From assembly GCF_042466415.1 (NCBI RefSeq), contig NZ_JAXHCH010000002.1, forward strand, positions 1,922,001 through 1,986,000: a stretch of 64,000 nt of DNA, given 5' to 3'. The notes under the pieces were generated by a model. That model was not told the DNA's origin. It ran no database searches and saw only the letters and a list, made by a program, of their open reading frames with translations. The stretch is from Albirhodobacter sp042466415. Lineage in GTDB: Bacteria; Pseudomonadota; Alphaproteobacteria; Rhodobacterales; Rhodobacteraceae. A program made the position numbers and the translations under genes. Shown here piece after piece: positions 26,729 through 35,480 of this stretch. Each line of letters begins with the position of its first letter. Within the stretch, counting starts at the first letter, position 1.

Positions 26729-28021
26729 TTACTCCGCTGCCAATTGAAGATCACCGAGCACGCTCATGGTCGCCTTCGCAAGGATCGCGAAGCCTTCACG
26801 CATGACAGCATCCGAGATTGTCAGCGGCGCAAGGAATTTGACAACCTCGCCGCGCGCACCTGACGTCTCAATCACGAGGCCCATGTCATAGGCACGCTCG
26901 CAGATGGCGCTGGCCAAATCGCCCGAACCAACATCAATCCCTTGCATCATGCCACGTCCTTTAAGCGTTGCGCCGTCAATGTGCCGCGCGATGCTTTCAA
27001 GCTCGGACGTGAGCAAGACCGACTTGCGTACAAGCTCCGCCTCGAAGGCGCCATCGGACCAGAACTTCTCGATCGCCACACGCCCCGTCACGAAGGCATG
27101 CGTGTTCCCACGGAACGTCCCGTTATGCTCAGCAGGCTTCCAGATGTCGTATTCGCGCTTGATAAGAAGTGCAGCGAAGGGAAGGCCAAAACCGGAGAAG
27201 GACTTTGCCTGTGTAATCATGTCAGGCTTGATCCCCGCCGCCTCGAACGAGAAATAAGTCCCCGCGCGGCCACAGCCCGACTGGATGTCATCCACGATCA
27301 GCAAAGCACCATGCTTGCGGGCGATTTTCTCGACACCTTGCATCCAGGCATCTGACGCCGCATTCAGGCCGCCCTCCCCCTGGATCGGCTCGAAGATAAA
27401 GGCCGCGGGCGCATCAATCCCGGACGAGGGATTTGAGAGCATCGCATCGATCACCGTCAACGTGTCGACATCGGCCCCCAAGGAACCCTCGAACGGCATA
27501 TGCGTCACATCCGCAAGCGAACCATTGCCCGCACCGCTACGCTTGGACGCATTCCCGGTGAGGGCCAAAGCCCCCATGGTCATTCCGTGGAACCCGTTCG
27601 TAAAGGAAATCACGTTCCGGCGGCCCGTCACCTTGCGAGCAAGCTTGATCGCGGCCTCGACCGCGTTCGTACCTGTCGGCCCGGTCATCATCACCTTATA
27701 ATCCATCTTGCGCGGCGCAAGAATTCGGGTCTCAAACGCGTTCAAGAACGCGCTTTTAGCGTCGGTGTGGAAATCGAGACCATGCGCAACACCGTCGCGC
27801 GTGATGTGGTCTATCAACGCCGCTTTCATATCAGCATCATTGTGCCCGTAATTCAGCGACGAACAGCCCGCGAGAAAATCGATGTAGCGATTGCCTTCGG
27901 CATCGAACACCTCAGCGCCTGAGGCCCGCGTGAAAACTTCATCAACGCCGCGGCAATAAGAACGTGCCTCGCTCTCGCGGCGGGCAAAAATAGATGTCGG
28001 GGTTGCCATGTCATTGGGCAT
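26729..28021 (-). CDS. ectB: Diaminobutyrate-2-oxoglutarate transaminase EctB
   Basis: 430 residues; the ATG at 28021 has AAAGGA upstream. Class III PLP aminotransferase: GPTGTNAVEAAIKLARK, SFTNGFHGMTMGAL, DDIQSGCGRAGTYFSFE and the PLP lysine in ITQAKSFSGFGLPFA, then GTFRGNTHAF. It converts aspartate semialdehyde to 2,4-diaminobutyrate. Second gene of ectA-ectB-ectC-ask; 41 bases after ectA. Confidence 0.97.
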   Translation of the reverse strand: MPNDMATPTSIFARRESEARSYCRGVDEVFTRASGAEVFDAEGNRYIDFLAGCSSLNYGHNDADMKAALIDHITRDGVAHGLDFHTDAKSAFLNAFETRILAPRKMDYKVMMTGPTGTNAVEAAIKLARKVTGRRNVISFTNGFHGMTMGALALTGNASKRSGAGNGSLADVTHMPFEGSLGADVDTLTVIDAMLSNPSSGIDAPAAFIFEPIQGEGGLNAASDAWMQGVEKIARKHGALLIVDDIQSGCGRAGTYFSFEAAGIKPDMITQAKSFSGFGLPFAALLIKREYDIWKPAEHNGTFRGNTHAFVTGRVAIEKFWSDGAFEAELVRKSVLLTSELESIARHIDGATLKGRGMMQGIDVGSGDLASAICERAYDMGLVIETSGARGEVVKFLAPLTISDAVMREGFAILAKATMSVLGDLQLAAE

Positions 28022-28062
28022 GGTATGTCCTTTCCCTTTTGGGGATGAATAAAGTCGATAGG

Positions 28063-28593
28063 TTAGCCGCGCTGGCGATCTGCCGCGGGCGGTAAGCTGA
28101 TCGTCACAAGATGCTCAGTGGGATGCGCATCATCGAGATGGATCTCGCGAATGAAATGCGGTTCATCGTGCATCGCGCCCCCGATCAGCCGGGCAAAACT
28201 CTGAAACAAACCCCAAGATGCCGCGTTGGACTTCGTGATTGTCGTCTGCAGGTTCGGGGCGTCTTTCACAGCGTTGCGCGCGATCAGATCCAAAAGCATG
28301 GTTTTACCAAGCCCGACACCGCGGGCCTTTTCTCCGACAGCAACCTGCCAAACGAAAAAGTCGCCACTTTTCGGGATGATATGACCAGAGATCCAGCCAA
28401 CCACCTCACCGCCGATCTCGGCGATGACGGAGGTTTCACGGAAGTGCTCCGCTTGAATCAAGTTTGCATAAAGCGAATTTTCATCAAGCGGCTTGCATGC
28501 GCGGATCAGCTTCCAGATCGTTGGCCCGTCCGTTGCGGCGGGTTTGCGCAGGGTAATTACCTGCGATTGATCGGCATTGCTGTCATGCGGCAT
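28063..28593 (-). CDS. ectA: Diaminobutyrate acetyltransferase EctA
   Basis: 176 residues, GNAT fold: LRKPAATDGPTIWKLIRACKPLDENSLYANLI (EctA signature), VVGWISGHIIP, WQVAVGEKARGVGLGKTMLLDLI (acetyl-CoA loop) and TITKSNAASWGLFQ. It acetylates 2,4-diaminobutyrate. First gene of the ectoine operon, divergent from ectR, so likely osmotically regulated through the shared intergenic region. Confidence 0.96.
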   Translation of the reverse strand: MPHDSNADQSQVITLRKPAATDGPTIWKLIRACKPLDENSLYANLIQAEHFRETSVIAEIGGEVVGWISGHIIPKSGDFFVWQVAVGEKARGVGLGKTMLLDLIARNAVKDAPNLQTTITKSNAASWGLFQSFARLIGGAMHDEPHFIREIHLDDAHPTEHLVTISLPPAADRQRG

Positions 28594-28618
28594 AGGTACA
28601 CGTCTCGTTGTTTCTTCG

Positions 28619-28684
28619 ATTAGCTAACTAATCCAACACCTTGAAAAAATCAACACAGGAACCAGAAATATCGTCTAACACGAT
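28619..28684 (-). promoter_or_regulatory. Candidate ectA promoter with dyads
   Basis: On the minus strand TTGATT (28648-28653) and TAGTTA (28625-28630) are 17 bases apart, with a ~25-base leader to ectA. The dyad ATTAG-CTAA-CTAAT (28619-28632) covers the -10. A second dyad ATCGT-CTAAC-ACGAT lies at 28670-28684. Surrounding DNA is strongly AT-rich compared with the genes. An EctR operator is plausible. Confidence 0.45.
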
Positions 28685-28829
28685 GTTATATATCAGTTAG
28701 TTTTTAAAATGTGTATATATATTACGTATATTTTGGATTGGACCTTTTCGAAATTACTTCGATGTTACTACGCAACCGCGGAAAATTTCCCAGATTGATG
28801 ATCGGCCATTCTTCAGACACACTCACGGA

Positions 28830-29324
28830 ATGAACCAGCAAGCCCCGCAACGACTAGACGAGAGCCTGATCGCGCTGCGCAGAATCCTGCGCGCGACCGA
28901 ACTCTTCGAACGCGATCTCGCGCATGCCGCAGGCGTAACACCCGCCCAGCTTCGCGTTCTCCAAATCGCACATCATAGGGGCGGACCAACATCGAAGGCC
29001 CTCGCGGTGCAAATGGGCGTCAGCCAAGCGACCGTGACGGCCCTTGTCGACAAGTTGGTCGCGCGCGCGATGGTAACCCGGCGCGCGTCAGACTCGGATC
29101 GACGCCAAGCAAACGTGGTCGTGACAGATGTTGGACTTCACGCCCTGCAAAACGCGCCCGATGCGCTGCAACAGCGCTACGCACGCGCATTCGACAAGCT
29201 GGCGGACTGGGAACAGGCACAGCTTGTCTCGTCACTGGAGCGCGTGGCGGCTATGCTTGACGCAGAGGACATGGATGCCTCGCCCGTCTTAAGCACCGGC
29301 GAGCTGCGAACAGAACGATCATAG
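28830..29324 (+). CDS. ectR: MarR-family regulator of ectoine genes (EctR)
   Basis: 164 residues, MarR fold: N-terminal helix bundle, winged helix with TSKALAVQMGVSQATVTALVDKLVARAMVTRRASDSDRRQANVVVTDVG. The wing Asp-Arg pair typical of MarR is present (SDSDRR). Divergent placement next to ectA identifies it as EctR, a repressor of ectABC-ask in methylotrophs and other bacteria. The signal that relieves repression is unknown. Confidence 0.9.
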   Translation: MNQQAPQRLDESLIALRRILRATELFERDLAHAAGVTPAQLRVLQIAHHRGGPTSKALAVQMGVSQATVTALVDKLVARAMVTRRASDSDRRQANVVVTDVGLHALQNAPDALQQRYARAFDKLADWEQAQLVSSLERVAAMLDAEDMDASPVLSTGELRTERS

Positions 29325-29465
29325 CCCCCGGCACGGACCGCACGCACTGGCGACGCTCCGCCACTGCGCGCCGCCGACACATAGCTGCGCGAAAAAGAGC
29401 ATGGTGCCAAAAACCGTTTACAAGTATGTCGCAAGACGAGAACGAGAAGAAGGCAGGCAACTGAC

Positions 29466-30599
29466 ATGAAGCGAGTTATTGAAATCGCGAAGCCGGCGAC
29501 GATGAAATTACGTCACCACAGGATCATACAATCCTTCTTCATCCTCGTGTTCATCCCGACACTCCTATCCGCAATCTACCTATGGGGATTTGCGAAAGAC
29601 AAATACGTCTCCAGCATGTCATTCTCGGTTCGCACGGAAAGCATGCAATCCGCGACGGATCTTCTGGGCGGGCTCTCGTCGATCACCGGCAGCAGTTCTA
29701 GCGACGTCGACATCCTGACCCAGTTTATCGAGAGCGGAGATCTCATCGAGACCGTCAAAGAAACGATCGACATCGCGGAAGTCTTTTCAAGCGCATGGCC
29801 TGTTGATTTCGTGTTCGCCTTCAATCCGGAGGGGCAGTTCGAAGATCTGCAGGAATATTGGCGCAGCAGCGTCCTGACCAGCACGACAAACGGCATCGTG
29901 ACGCTCTCTGTCACGACATACGACCCCCAAAGCTCGTATGACATCACGAACGCGATCTACGAGGCCAGCCGCGACCTGATTAACCGGCTGTCTGAGGAAG
30001 CCCATAGCGACGCGACGCGCTTTAGCCGCGAGGAACTCCGGCTCGCCGAAGCCCGCCTGACAAAGGCGCGCGAAGAGATGACCAATTACCGCCTACAGGC
30101 GCAGATCATCGACCCGAACGCGACACTTGAGGCGCAAATGGGGATTCTGACCAACCTCCAGTCACAGCTCGCAGAAGCCGATATCCAGCGGGCTCTCCTA
30201 ACCCGTACGGGCAGCGGAACCGGCCCGCGGATCGACGAGATTGATCGTAAAACAGCCGCCATCAAGGCGCAGCTAGAGATCGAGCAAAACAAATTCGCGC
30301 GTGGCGGGAAGGGACCGGGGGGCGAGGACTACGCCACAGTGTTCGCGCGCTACGAAGCCCTCGCCTCGGATATGGAGTTCTCGCAATAGGCGTATCGTTC
30401 GGCGCAACTGCTCTACAATTCCGCCCTCGCGGAGGCGAAGCGTCAAGCTCGGTAACTCGTGGCACATGTCAAACCCACGATCGCGGAGAAAAGCCTCGCG
30501 CCAGTCCGGGTAATGTCGCTTTTCGTGACAACTTTGTTCTTGCTGCTTATCTGGTCAATCGGCGTCTTAATCTTCTACAGCATCCGTGATCGCCGGTGA
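29466..30599 (+). pseudogene. kpsE: Capsule export inner-membrane protein KpsE, interrupted by two stop codons
   Basis: The frame encodes a PCP-3/KpsE protein: transmembrane helix ~22-42, KYVSSMSFSVRTES, a long coiled-coil periplasmic region (EELRLAEARLTKAREEMTNYRLQAQIIDPNA), ending at TAG 30387-30389 (codon 308). Translation past TAG in the same frame gives AYRSAQLLYNSALAEAKRQAR, then TAA (30453-30455, codon 330), then LVAHVKPTIAEKSLAP and a second transmembrane helix ending FYSIRDRR before TGA at 30597-30599. That is the normal KpsE C-terminus. Full length would be 377 residues. The first 307 residues alone lack the second helix. KpsT follows 3 bases later. Confidence 0.88.
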
Positions 30600-30602
30600 G
30601 CC

Positions 30603-31259
30603 ATGATAACATTGGAAAACCTGACGAAATCGTATCGCACCAAAGGTCAACAAAAGGTCGTCGCGCGCGGTATTAACGCCACTTTCCCGACAGGGGTGGC
30701 TGTTGCGCTTTTAGGGCGAAACGGGGCGGGGAAGTCGACCCTGATGCGGCTTATCGCGGGGAATGCAAAGCCAACAAGCGGACGTATCTGGAGCGATGGC
30801 ACGATCTCGTGGCCCGTCGGCTTCGCAGGCTCGTTCCACGGCGAACTGACCGGCGCGCAAAACGTCAAGTTTATCTCGCGCATCTACGGCGTCGATACGG
30901 ACATGCTGATTGATTTTGTTGAAGATTTTGCGGAGCTGGGCGAACATTACCGCCTCCCCTTCCGCACCTATTCATCGGGAATGAAATCGCGGCTTGCGTT
31001 CGGCGTGTCCATGGGAATCCGCTTTGATACCTATCTCGTAGACGAAGTCACCAGCGTCGGGGATCAACGCTTTAAAGAGAAGGCGAATGAGGTTTTCCAA
31101 AAGCGCATCGGCGCATCGGGGGCCATTGTCGTATCACACTCGATGAATGTCATTCGCCAGATGTGCACCAAGGCAGCCGTGTTAGAAAACGGCAACTTAA
31201 CAATGTTCGATAACGTCGAGGATGCCATCGCACGCCACATGGAGAACATGAAATCATGA
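30603..31259 (+). CDS. kpsT: Capsule ABC transporter ATPase KpsT
   Basis: 218 residues. Walker A GRNGAGKST, signature YSSGMKSRLAFG, Walker B-like DTYLVDEV and switch His in VVSHSMNVIRQ. The N-terminal MITLENLTKSYRT and the WPVGFAGSFHGELTGAQN segment are typical of polysaccharide exporters of the KpsT/Wzt-short class. It powers capsule export across the inner membrane with KpsM; its start lies 3 bases after the kpsE frame and its stop overlaps kpsM (ATGA). Confidence 0.96.
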   Translation: MITLENLTKSYRTKGQQKVVARGINATFPTGVAVALLGRNGAGKSTLMRLIAGNAKPTSGRIWSDGTISWPVGFAGSFHGELTGAQNVKFISRIYGVDTDMLIDFVEDFAELGEHYRLPFRTYSSGMKSRLAFGVSMGIRFDTYLVDEVTSVGDQRFKEKANEVFQKRIGASGAIVVSHSMNVIRQMCTKAAVLENGNLTMFDNVEDAIARHMENMKS

Positions 31260-32074
31260 GCCCGCGGCCCGAAAGCGATCTTCTTGAGCAAGACGGGATG
31301 CGTGCCCGCAAATACCGAACGTTTAGGACGGTTTTCGCGCTCGTCATGCGGGAGATGTCGACCACGTATGGCCGCTCGCCAGGCGGATATCTTTGGGCCG
31401 TTTTGGAACCCGTGTTGGCCCTCACCGTTCTGACTTACGTGTTTTCCTTTGTGATGCGCACGCCGCCATTGGGCACCAGCTTCGCGCTGTTTTATGCAAC
31501 GGGCTACCTGCCGTTCATGATGTTCAATGACATCGCGAACAAGACCGCCACTGCCCTCAACTACTCACGACCGCTGCTTCAATATCCTGCGGTGACATTC
31601 GTCGACGCGCTCCTTGCGCGCGCGTTCCTACATTTGATCACCCACGTCTTGGTCGCATATATTGTCTTCATCGGAATGACCCTCATCTTGGATCTCCGGT
31701 TGAGCCCAGACTATCCTGCGATCGCAACCGCCTATTTCTTAGGCGGGATCATTGGTTTCGGCGTGGGCTGCTTTAACTGCTACCTGATGACGAGCATTCC
31801 GGTATGGGAGCGAATCTGGCAGATCATCACGCGGCCCCTTCTGTTGATCTCAGGCCTGTTTCTGCCGTTTGATTCGATGCCAGCTCTAGCGCAGGATATT
31901 TTGTGGTGGAACCCGCTGATCCATGTTGTCGGATTTCTTCGCAAAGGCATTTACGCGCCCGCCTATGAGGGCAGCTACCTGTCATTGGCCTATCCGATTT
32001 TGCTGTCGCTCGGCCTCGCAGCCCTCGGGTTGCTCCTCCTTTGGCGCAACCATCAGCGACTGCTTGAAGCTTAG
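31256..32074 (+). CDS. kpsM: Capsule ABC transporter permease KpsM
   Basis: 272 residues, ABC-2 permease with about six membrane segments: FALVMREMSTTYGRSPGGYLWAVLEPVLALTVLTYVFSFVM, then GTSFALFYATGYLPFMMF, and the C-terminal IITRPLLLISGLFLPFDSMP...ILWWNPLIHVVGFLRKGIY. Partner of KpsT in an ABC-dependent capsule system. Overlaps kpsT by four bases. No terminator was recognised after it. Confidence 0.95.
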   Translation: MSPRPESDLLEQDGMRARKYRTFRTVFALVMREMSTTYGRSPGGYLWAVLEPVLALTVLTYVFSFVMRTPPLGTSFALFYATGYLPFMMFNDIANKTATALNYSRPLLQYPAVTFVDALLARAFLHLITHVLVAYIVFIGMTLILDLRLSPDYPAIATAYFLGGIIGFGVGCFNCYLMTSIPVWERIWQIITRPLLLISGLFLPFDSMPALAQDILWWNPLIHVVGFLRKGIYAPAYEGSYLSLAYPILLSLGLAALGLLLLWRNHQRLLEA

Positions 32075-32440
32075 ATTGAGCGCGCTCCTCAATTGACACG
32101 GCGACCGCCGCGGCGTGGCCGGCACAGCGGCCTCACGCCCCCCTACACGGCTCGCCAAGCGGTGAACACACGACTCCTGCGATATTCCTATCCGCACGCT
32201 GCTGCTGCCCCCTGACGGCCGCGGTGGCTGGACCCAGCTATTCTGGCGAACTCACCTCGCGAAAACAGGCGATCGTAACGGAGAGTTTGGTTTGAAAGCG
32301 GCGCGTGACGGCGCAAGACACCCGCGCCGGAAAGTCGCTGACGGTAGCGGAGCACTCAACGCCCCGACAGGCATCCCATAAACGAGCATCCCATAAATTC
32401 GGATACATGCAGGCATGCCACGCAGATCAGACGATGCGAC
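32075..32440. other. Gene-poor stretch after kpsM
   Basis: About 366 bases without a convincing gene. A 12-base direct repeat (GCATCCCATAAA at 32371-32382 and 32386-32397, 15-base period) and a short CATGC/GCATG dyad near 32406 are the only structures seen. Confidence 0.4.
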
Positions 32441-32461
32441 AAAAAGACGCCTGAAAGGCGT
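32441..32461 (-). terminator. tRNA-Arg terminator
   Basis: Minus-strand hairpin ACGCCT-TTC-AGGCGT followed by CTTTTT, 31 bases past the tRNA 3' end. Confidence 0.75.
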
Positions 32462-32491
32462 ATTTTATATAACATTCAAGTAGAGGAGAAA

Positions 32492-32568
32492 TGGTGCACC
32501 CGGAGCGATTCGAACGCCCGACCCTCAGATTCGTAGTCTGATGCTCTATCCAGCTGAGCTACGGGTGC
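32492..32568 (-). tRNA. tRNA-Arg (anticodon ACG)
   Basis: 77 bases with encoded CCA. Acceptor GCACCCG/CGGGTGC, D loop with AGCTGGATAGAGC, anticodon stem TCAGA/TCTGA with loop CTACGAA, T arm with GTTCGAATC. The A34 is expected to be deaminated to inosine. Confidence 0.96.
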
Positions 32569-32720
32569 ACTGTGAGGCTGCATTTACCGACCGTTGCGGG
32601 GGGTTGCAAGTGCTATTTTCAACTTTCTTCATTCGAATGCTGTTTTTTTGATTTTTTGCTCTGATCCTTGCCGAGATGGTTGAAAATCCGATCAATCCAG
32701 ATCTTTGGGGTTCCGCTAAG

Positions 32721-34142
32721 TCAGCCAGTTATCTCACCAATTTCCACATGATCGGGGAGACGGATCATGAATTCGGTTCCCTCGGAATCGGTACGCACAA
32801 GCTCCAGCTGCCCCCCGTGCCCCCGAATAAGCTCGGCGGATATCGCCAAACCGAGGCCCGTGCCACCCTTTCGCGACCCGCCGGAAAACGGCTGGAACAG
32901 ATGCTCGCGCGCGCGCTGAGGCAGGCCCGGGCCCGTGTCTTGCACGCGAATCCAAACCCCTTGGGCATGGCGCCCCGCACCGATTTCGATCGTGCCATGA
33001 TTGCGAGTTCCCTCAATCGCCTGCCGTGCGTTGCGCACGAGATTCGAAAGAACACGGTAAAGCTGCTCACGGTCGGCGCGCACATCGATGGACCCCGAAA
33101 TATCCGTCACGAAATCAACAAGCGCCGCGCCATCCTTTTGGGTCTGATCGGCGGAAAGCTCTTCGCCCTCCACGACCTCCGCCAGCAATCCCTCCAGCGC
33201 AAAGGCTGTGAGCGTCGGCGCAGGCTCCTCGGCCCGACCGAATGCCAAAGTTGTCTCGCACAGGTTCACAGCGCGTGAGATCGAGTTCACCAGCTTTGGC
33301 GCCGCGCGTGCGACCGCTGGATCCTGGCTCGTTTCCATTCGGTCCGCGAACAATTGCGCGGTGGTCAGAATATTGCGCAAATCGTGGCTAATCTTGGCAA
33401 CGGCTTGCCCCAACTGCGCAAGGCGTTCTTTCTGCTTCAGCGCGGCCGTAAGCTGTGTCTGCATCGAAGCAAGCGCATCCTCGGCCACACGCAGCTCACG
33501 AATCCGCGCTGTCGGCTCGATGATCCGCCGCGCGTCCTCGGGCGAATCGGCATATGCGGCCATATGCGCGACGACACGCTTGATCGGCAGAACCATTACC
33601 CGCCGAACGGCAAAGAAGAGCAATAGCGCCGTGAACGTCGAGAATGCCGCGGAAAGCGACAGCAGTCGAAGCCCGTATTCAAACATCGCATCCCGCAGCG
33701 GCAGCGTCTCAAGCGTGACCTCGATCACCTCGCCGCCCTGCTGCACCGGATTGCCGATCACACGGATCACGTGGTTTTGCGTATCAACCATCTGCGCAAG
33801 CGCCTCGCGAATCCGGTCCAACTCCGACCCTTCGCGCAAATCATACGTAACGGAGACGGGTTGCGGAATCGTTGACGACAAAATGAGCTGCCGGACGGCA
33901 TCACGGCGCAGAACGACGTTGAACACGCCCGCGTTGGCAAGAAGCTCCGCCTCCAACTCCGGCTCAATCATCGAATCAGTCGCAAGAAGCGCGAGAGAGG
34001 CGATCTGCGCACGCTCAAGGCGCGTCTCGAACCAGTCGACACGGAAATTCGCGAGCCCAGGTAAGAGAATCAGCACCTCGGCCAGAATGACGAACACCGT
34101 CGTCACGATCAAAAAACGGCCCGAGAGCGTGTTCAGATGCAT
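32721..34142 (-). CDS. Sensor histidine kinase
   Basis: 473 residues. Transmembrane helices about 10-30 and 159-182 flank a periplasmic sensor domain with no recognised family. A HAMP-like linker follows, then HisKA with the phosphorylated His253 in KISHDLRN, and HATPase boxes: NLVRNARQAI (N box), DTGPGLP (G1), GGTGLGLAIS (G2). No response regulator adjoins it, so its partner and signal are unknown. The gene is divergent from rpmH. Confidence 0.93.
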   Translation of the reverse strand: MHLNTLSGRFLIVTTVFVILAEVLILLPGLANFRVDWFETRLERAQIASLALLATDSMIEPELEAELLANAGVFNVVLRRDAVRQLILSSTIPQPVSVTYDLREGSELDRIREALAQMVDTQNHVIRVIGNPVQQGGEVIEVTLETLPLRDAMFEYGLRLLSLSAAFSTFTALLLFFAVRRVMVLPIKRVVAHMAAYADSPEDARRIIEPTARIRELRVAEDALASMQTQLTAALKQKERLAQLGQAVAKISHDLRNILTTAQLFADRMETSQDPAVARAAPKLVNSISRAVNLCETTLAFGRAEEPAPTLTAFALEGLLAEVVEGEELSADQTQKDGAALVDFVTDISGSIDVRADREQLYRVLSNLVRNARQAIEGTRNHGTIEIGAGRHAQGVWIRVQDTGPGLPQRAREHLFQPFSGGSRKGGTGLGLAISAELIRGHGGQLELVRTDSEGTEFMIRLPDHVEIGEITG

Positions 34143-34552
34143 ACCCTACCTATCGCGGCCCCGCGCACTCTTCGTCGTGCGCCGCACTCCATCCGACCTA
34201 TCAAATCCGTTGGCGAATAAATAGGGCGTGATCGGCCTATTCCCAAGGGGATGCCCCGCGATAGCCTGTCATCTTGCCAATTTAGCGTGTATTATTGCGA
34301 AATTGCGCATTTAACCGCGAGCAATCGCCATTTTCTTGAGCACCTATCCGCCGGATTGCGGCCGCGAAGGCGACAAAAGGCCCCCGCCAGCGCGTGCCTG
34401 CGCTTCGCATAACGTAAAAAGGTGAAATAATCCGGCTTGCTGATTGACTTGCGTTCGCCCCGCCACTAGAGACGGGCTTCAATTATGAGCGGCAACCGAA
34501 TCCAGTCGGGTCGTGTTGCCCTACCGTAGAAAAAGAAACCGGAGTACTTGCG
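34143..34552. other. Divergent kinase / rpmH intergenic region
   Basis: 410 bases. The rpmH promoter (annotated separately) lies at its right end. I looked for DnaA boxes because rpmH adjoins oriC in some bacteria and found no cluster. No gene was recognised. Confidence 0.4.
34444..34472 (+). promoter_or_regulatory. Candidate rpmH promoter
   Basis: TTGACT (34444-34449) and TAGAGA (34467-34472) spaced 17 bases, about 80 bases upstream of the rpmH start. The -35 matches the Rhodobacter-type TTGAC consensus. Confidence 0.5.
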
Positions 34553-34687
34553 ATGAAACGCACTTTCCAGCCTTCGAACCTTGTTCGTGCACGTCGCCAC
34601 GGCTTCCGCGCCCGTATGGCCACCAAAGGTGGTCGTCGTGTTCTGAACGCACGTCGCGCTAAAGGCCGTAAGTCTCTCTCGGCTTAA
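34553..34687 (+). CDS. rpmH: Ribosomal protein L34
   Basis: 44 residues, MKRTFQPSNLVRARRHGF then RMATKGGRRVLNARRAKGRKSLSA: complete and highly conserved L34 of the large subunit. GGAG precedes the ATG at suitable spacing. First gene of rpmH-rnpA-yidD, the near-universal order. Confidence 0.98.
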   Translation: MKRTFQPSNLVRARRHGFRARMATKGGRRVLNARRAKGRKSLSA

Positions 34688-34707
34688 GCCGATAAGGTCT
34701 GAACGGC

Positions 34708-35220
34708 ATGACACCGCCGGAGGCGCCCGTGAACGGTCCTGAAGACCGCCAATCGGGATCAGCCCCGGCGGTTTCCGTTTGCGCGGATGATAAAGCGATT
34801 TCCCTTGTCCCGTCCGCTGTGGAAACACTCCGCAAGCGGGCCGATTTCCTGCGGGCCGCTTCGGCGCGCAGGGCTGGGACATCCAGCTTTCTCCTTCAAG
34901 CTCGACAACGCAAAGCCGATGAACCTGTCGCGCCAGACCTCGCTCGTGTAGGGTTCACATGCTCTAAAAAAGTCGGAAATGCCGTTGCGCGCAACCGCGC
35001 CAAGAGGCGCTTGCGCGAAATCGCACGGCTGAGCTTGCCGGAACTGGGCCGCCAAGGGTGGGATTATGTTCTCGTCGGCCGCCTAGACGCTACGGCGAAC
35101 CGCGAATTTCAAGCGATGCTACGTGACATGCGCCATGCCCTCGCGGATGTGCATTCAGGTAAGCCGCAAAAACCCCGTCCACCCGCCGCCATCAAACGCG
35201 GGCCGCGGAGGGGGAAATGA
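34708..35220 (+). CDS. rnpA: Ribonuclease P protein component
   Basis: 170 residues. Core: LRKRADFLRAASARRAGT, RVGFTCSKKVGNAVARNRAKRRLRE (the RNR motif) and GWDYVLVGRLDA. It binds the RNase P RNA for tRNA 5' maturation. The protein is longer than the usual ~110-130 residues, with a ~40-residue N-terminal extension and a basic Pro-rich tail (KPQKPRPPAAIKRGPRRGK). The N-terminal extension depends on the ATG at 34708; no internal Met fits better. The stop overlaps yidD (ATGA). Confidence 0.94.
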   Translation: MTPPEAPVNGPEDRQSGSAPAVSVCADDKAISLVPSAVETLRKRADFLRAASARRAGTSSFLLQARQRKADEPVAPDLARVGFTCSKKVGNAVARNRAKRRLREIARLSLPELGRQGWDYVLVGRLDATANREFQAMLRDMRHALADVHSGKPQKPRPPAAIKRGPRRGK

Positions 35221-35480
35221 CCCCTCTGGCCTGGTTCGTATCCCTCCCAGTGCGTGCTTACCGCCTGATCGGTAGTCCTTGGGTTGGTAACGCCTGTCGC
35301 TTCCAACCCACATGCTCCGCCTATTCGATGGAAGCTTTGGAAAAGCATGGCGGCGTAAAGGGCACCTACTTGACGCTTCACCGTATTTGCCGTTGCCACC
35401 CTTGGGGAGGGGAAGGATATGATCCGGTACCCGCGGCCACGACAAAACCTCCCGTCCAAAAGGAAGACTCTGATGCTTGA
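35217..35480 (+). CDS. yidD: Membrane protein insertion efficiency factor YidD
   Basis: 87 residues with the YidD signature RFQPTCSAYSMEALEKHG and ICRCHPWGGEGYDPVP. It assists YidC-dependent membrane protein insertion. Overlaps rnpA by four and ttcA by eight bases. yidC normally follows directly but is here displaced by two genes. Confidence 0.96.
   Translation: MTPLAWFVSLPVRAYRLIGSPWVGNACRFQPTCSAYSMEALEKHGGVKGTYLTLHRICRCHPWGGEGYDPVPAATTKPPVQKEDSDA

Noticed and set aside
30390..30599. Separate small gene after the kpsE TAG
   Set aside because: It stays in the kpsE frame, has a second internal stop, and continues the KpsE C-terminus, so it is the tail of the interrupted gene.
34143..34552. 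Chromosome replication origin next to rpmH
   Set aside because: No cluster of DnaA boxes (TTATCCACA-like), no dnaA or dnaN nearby; rpmH has only a plain promoter.
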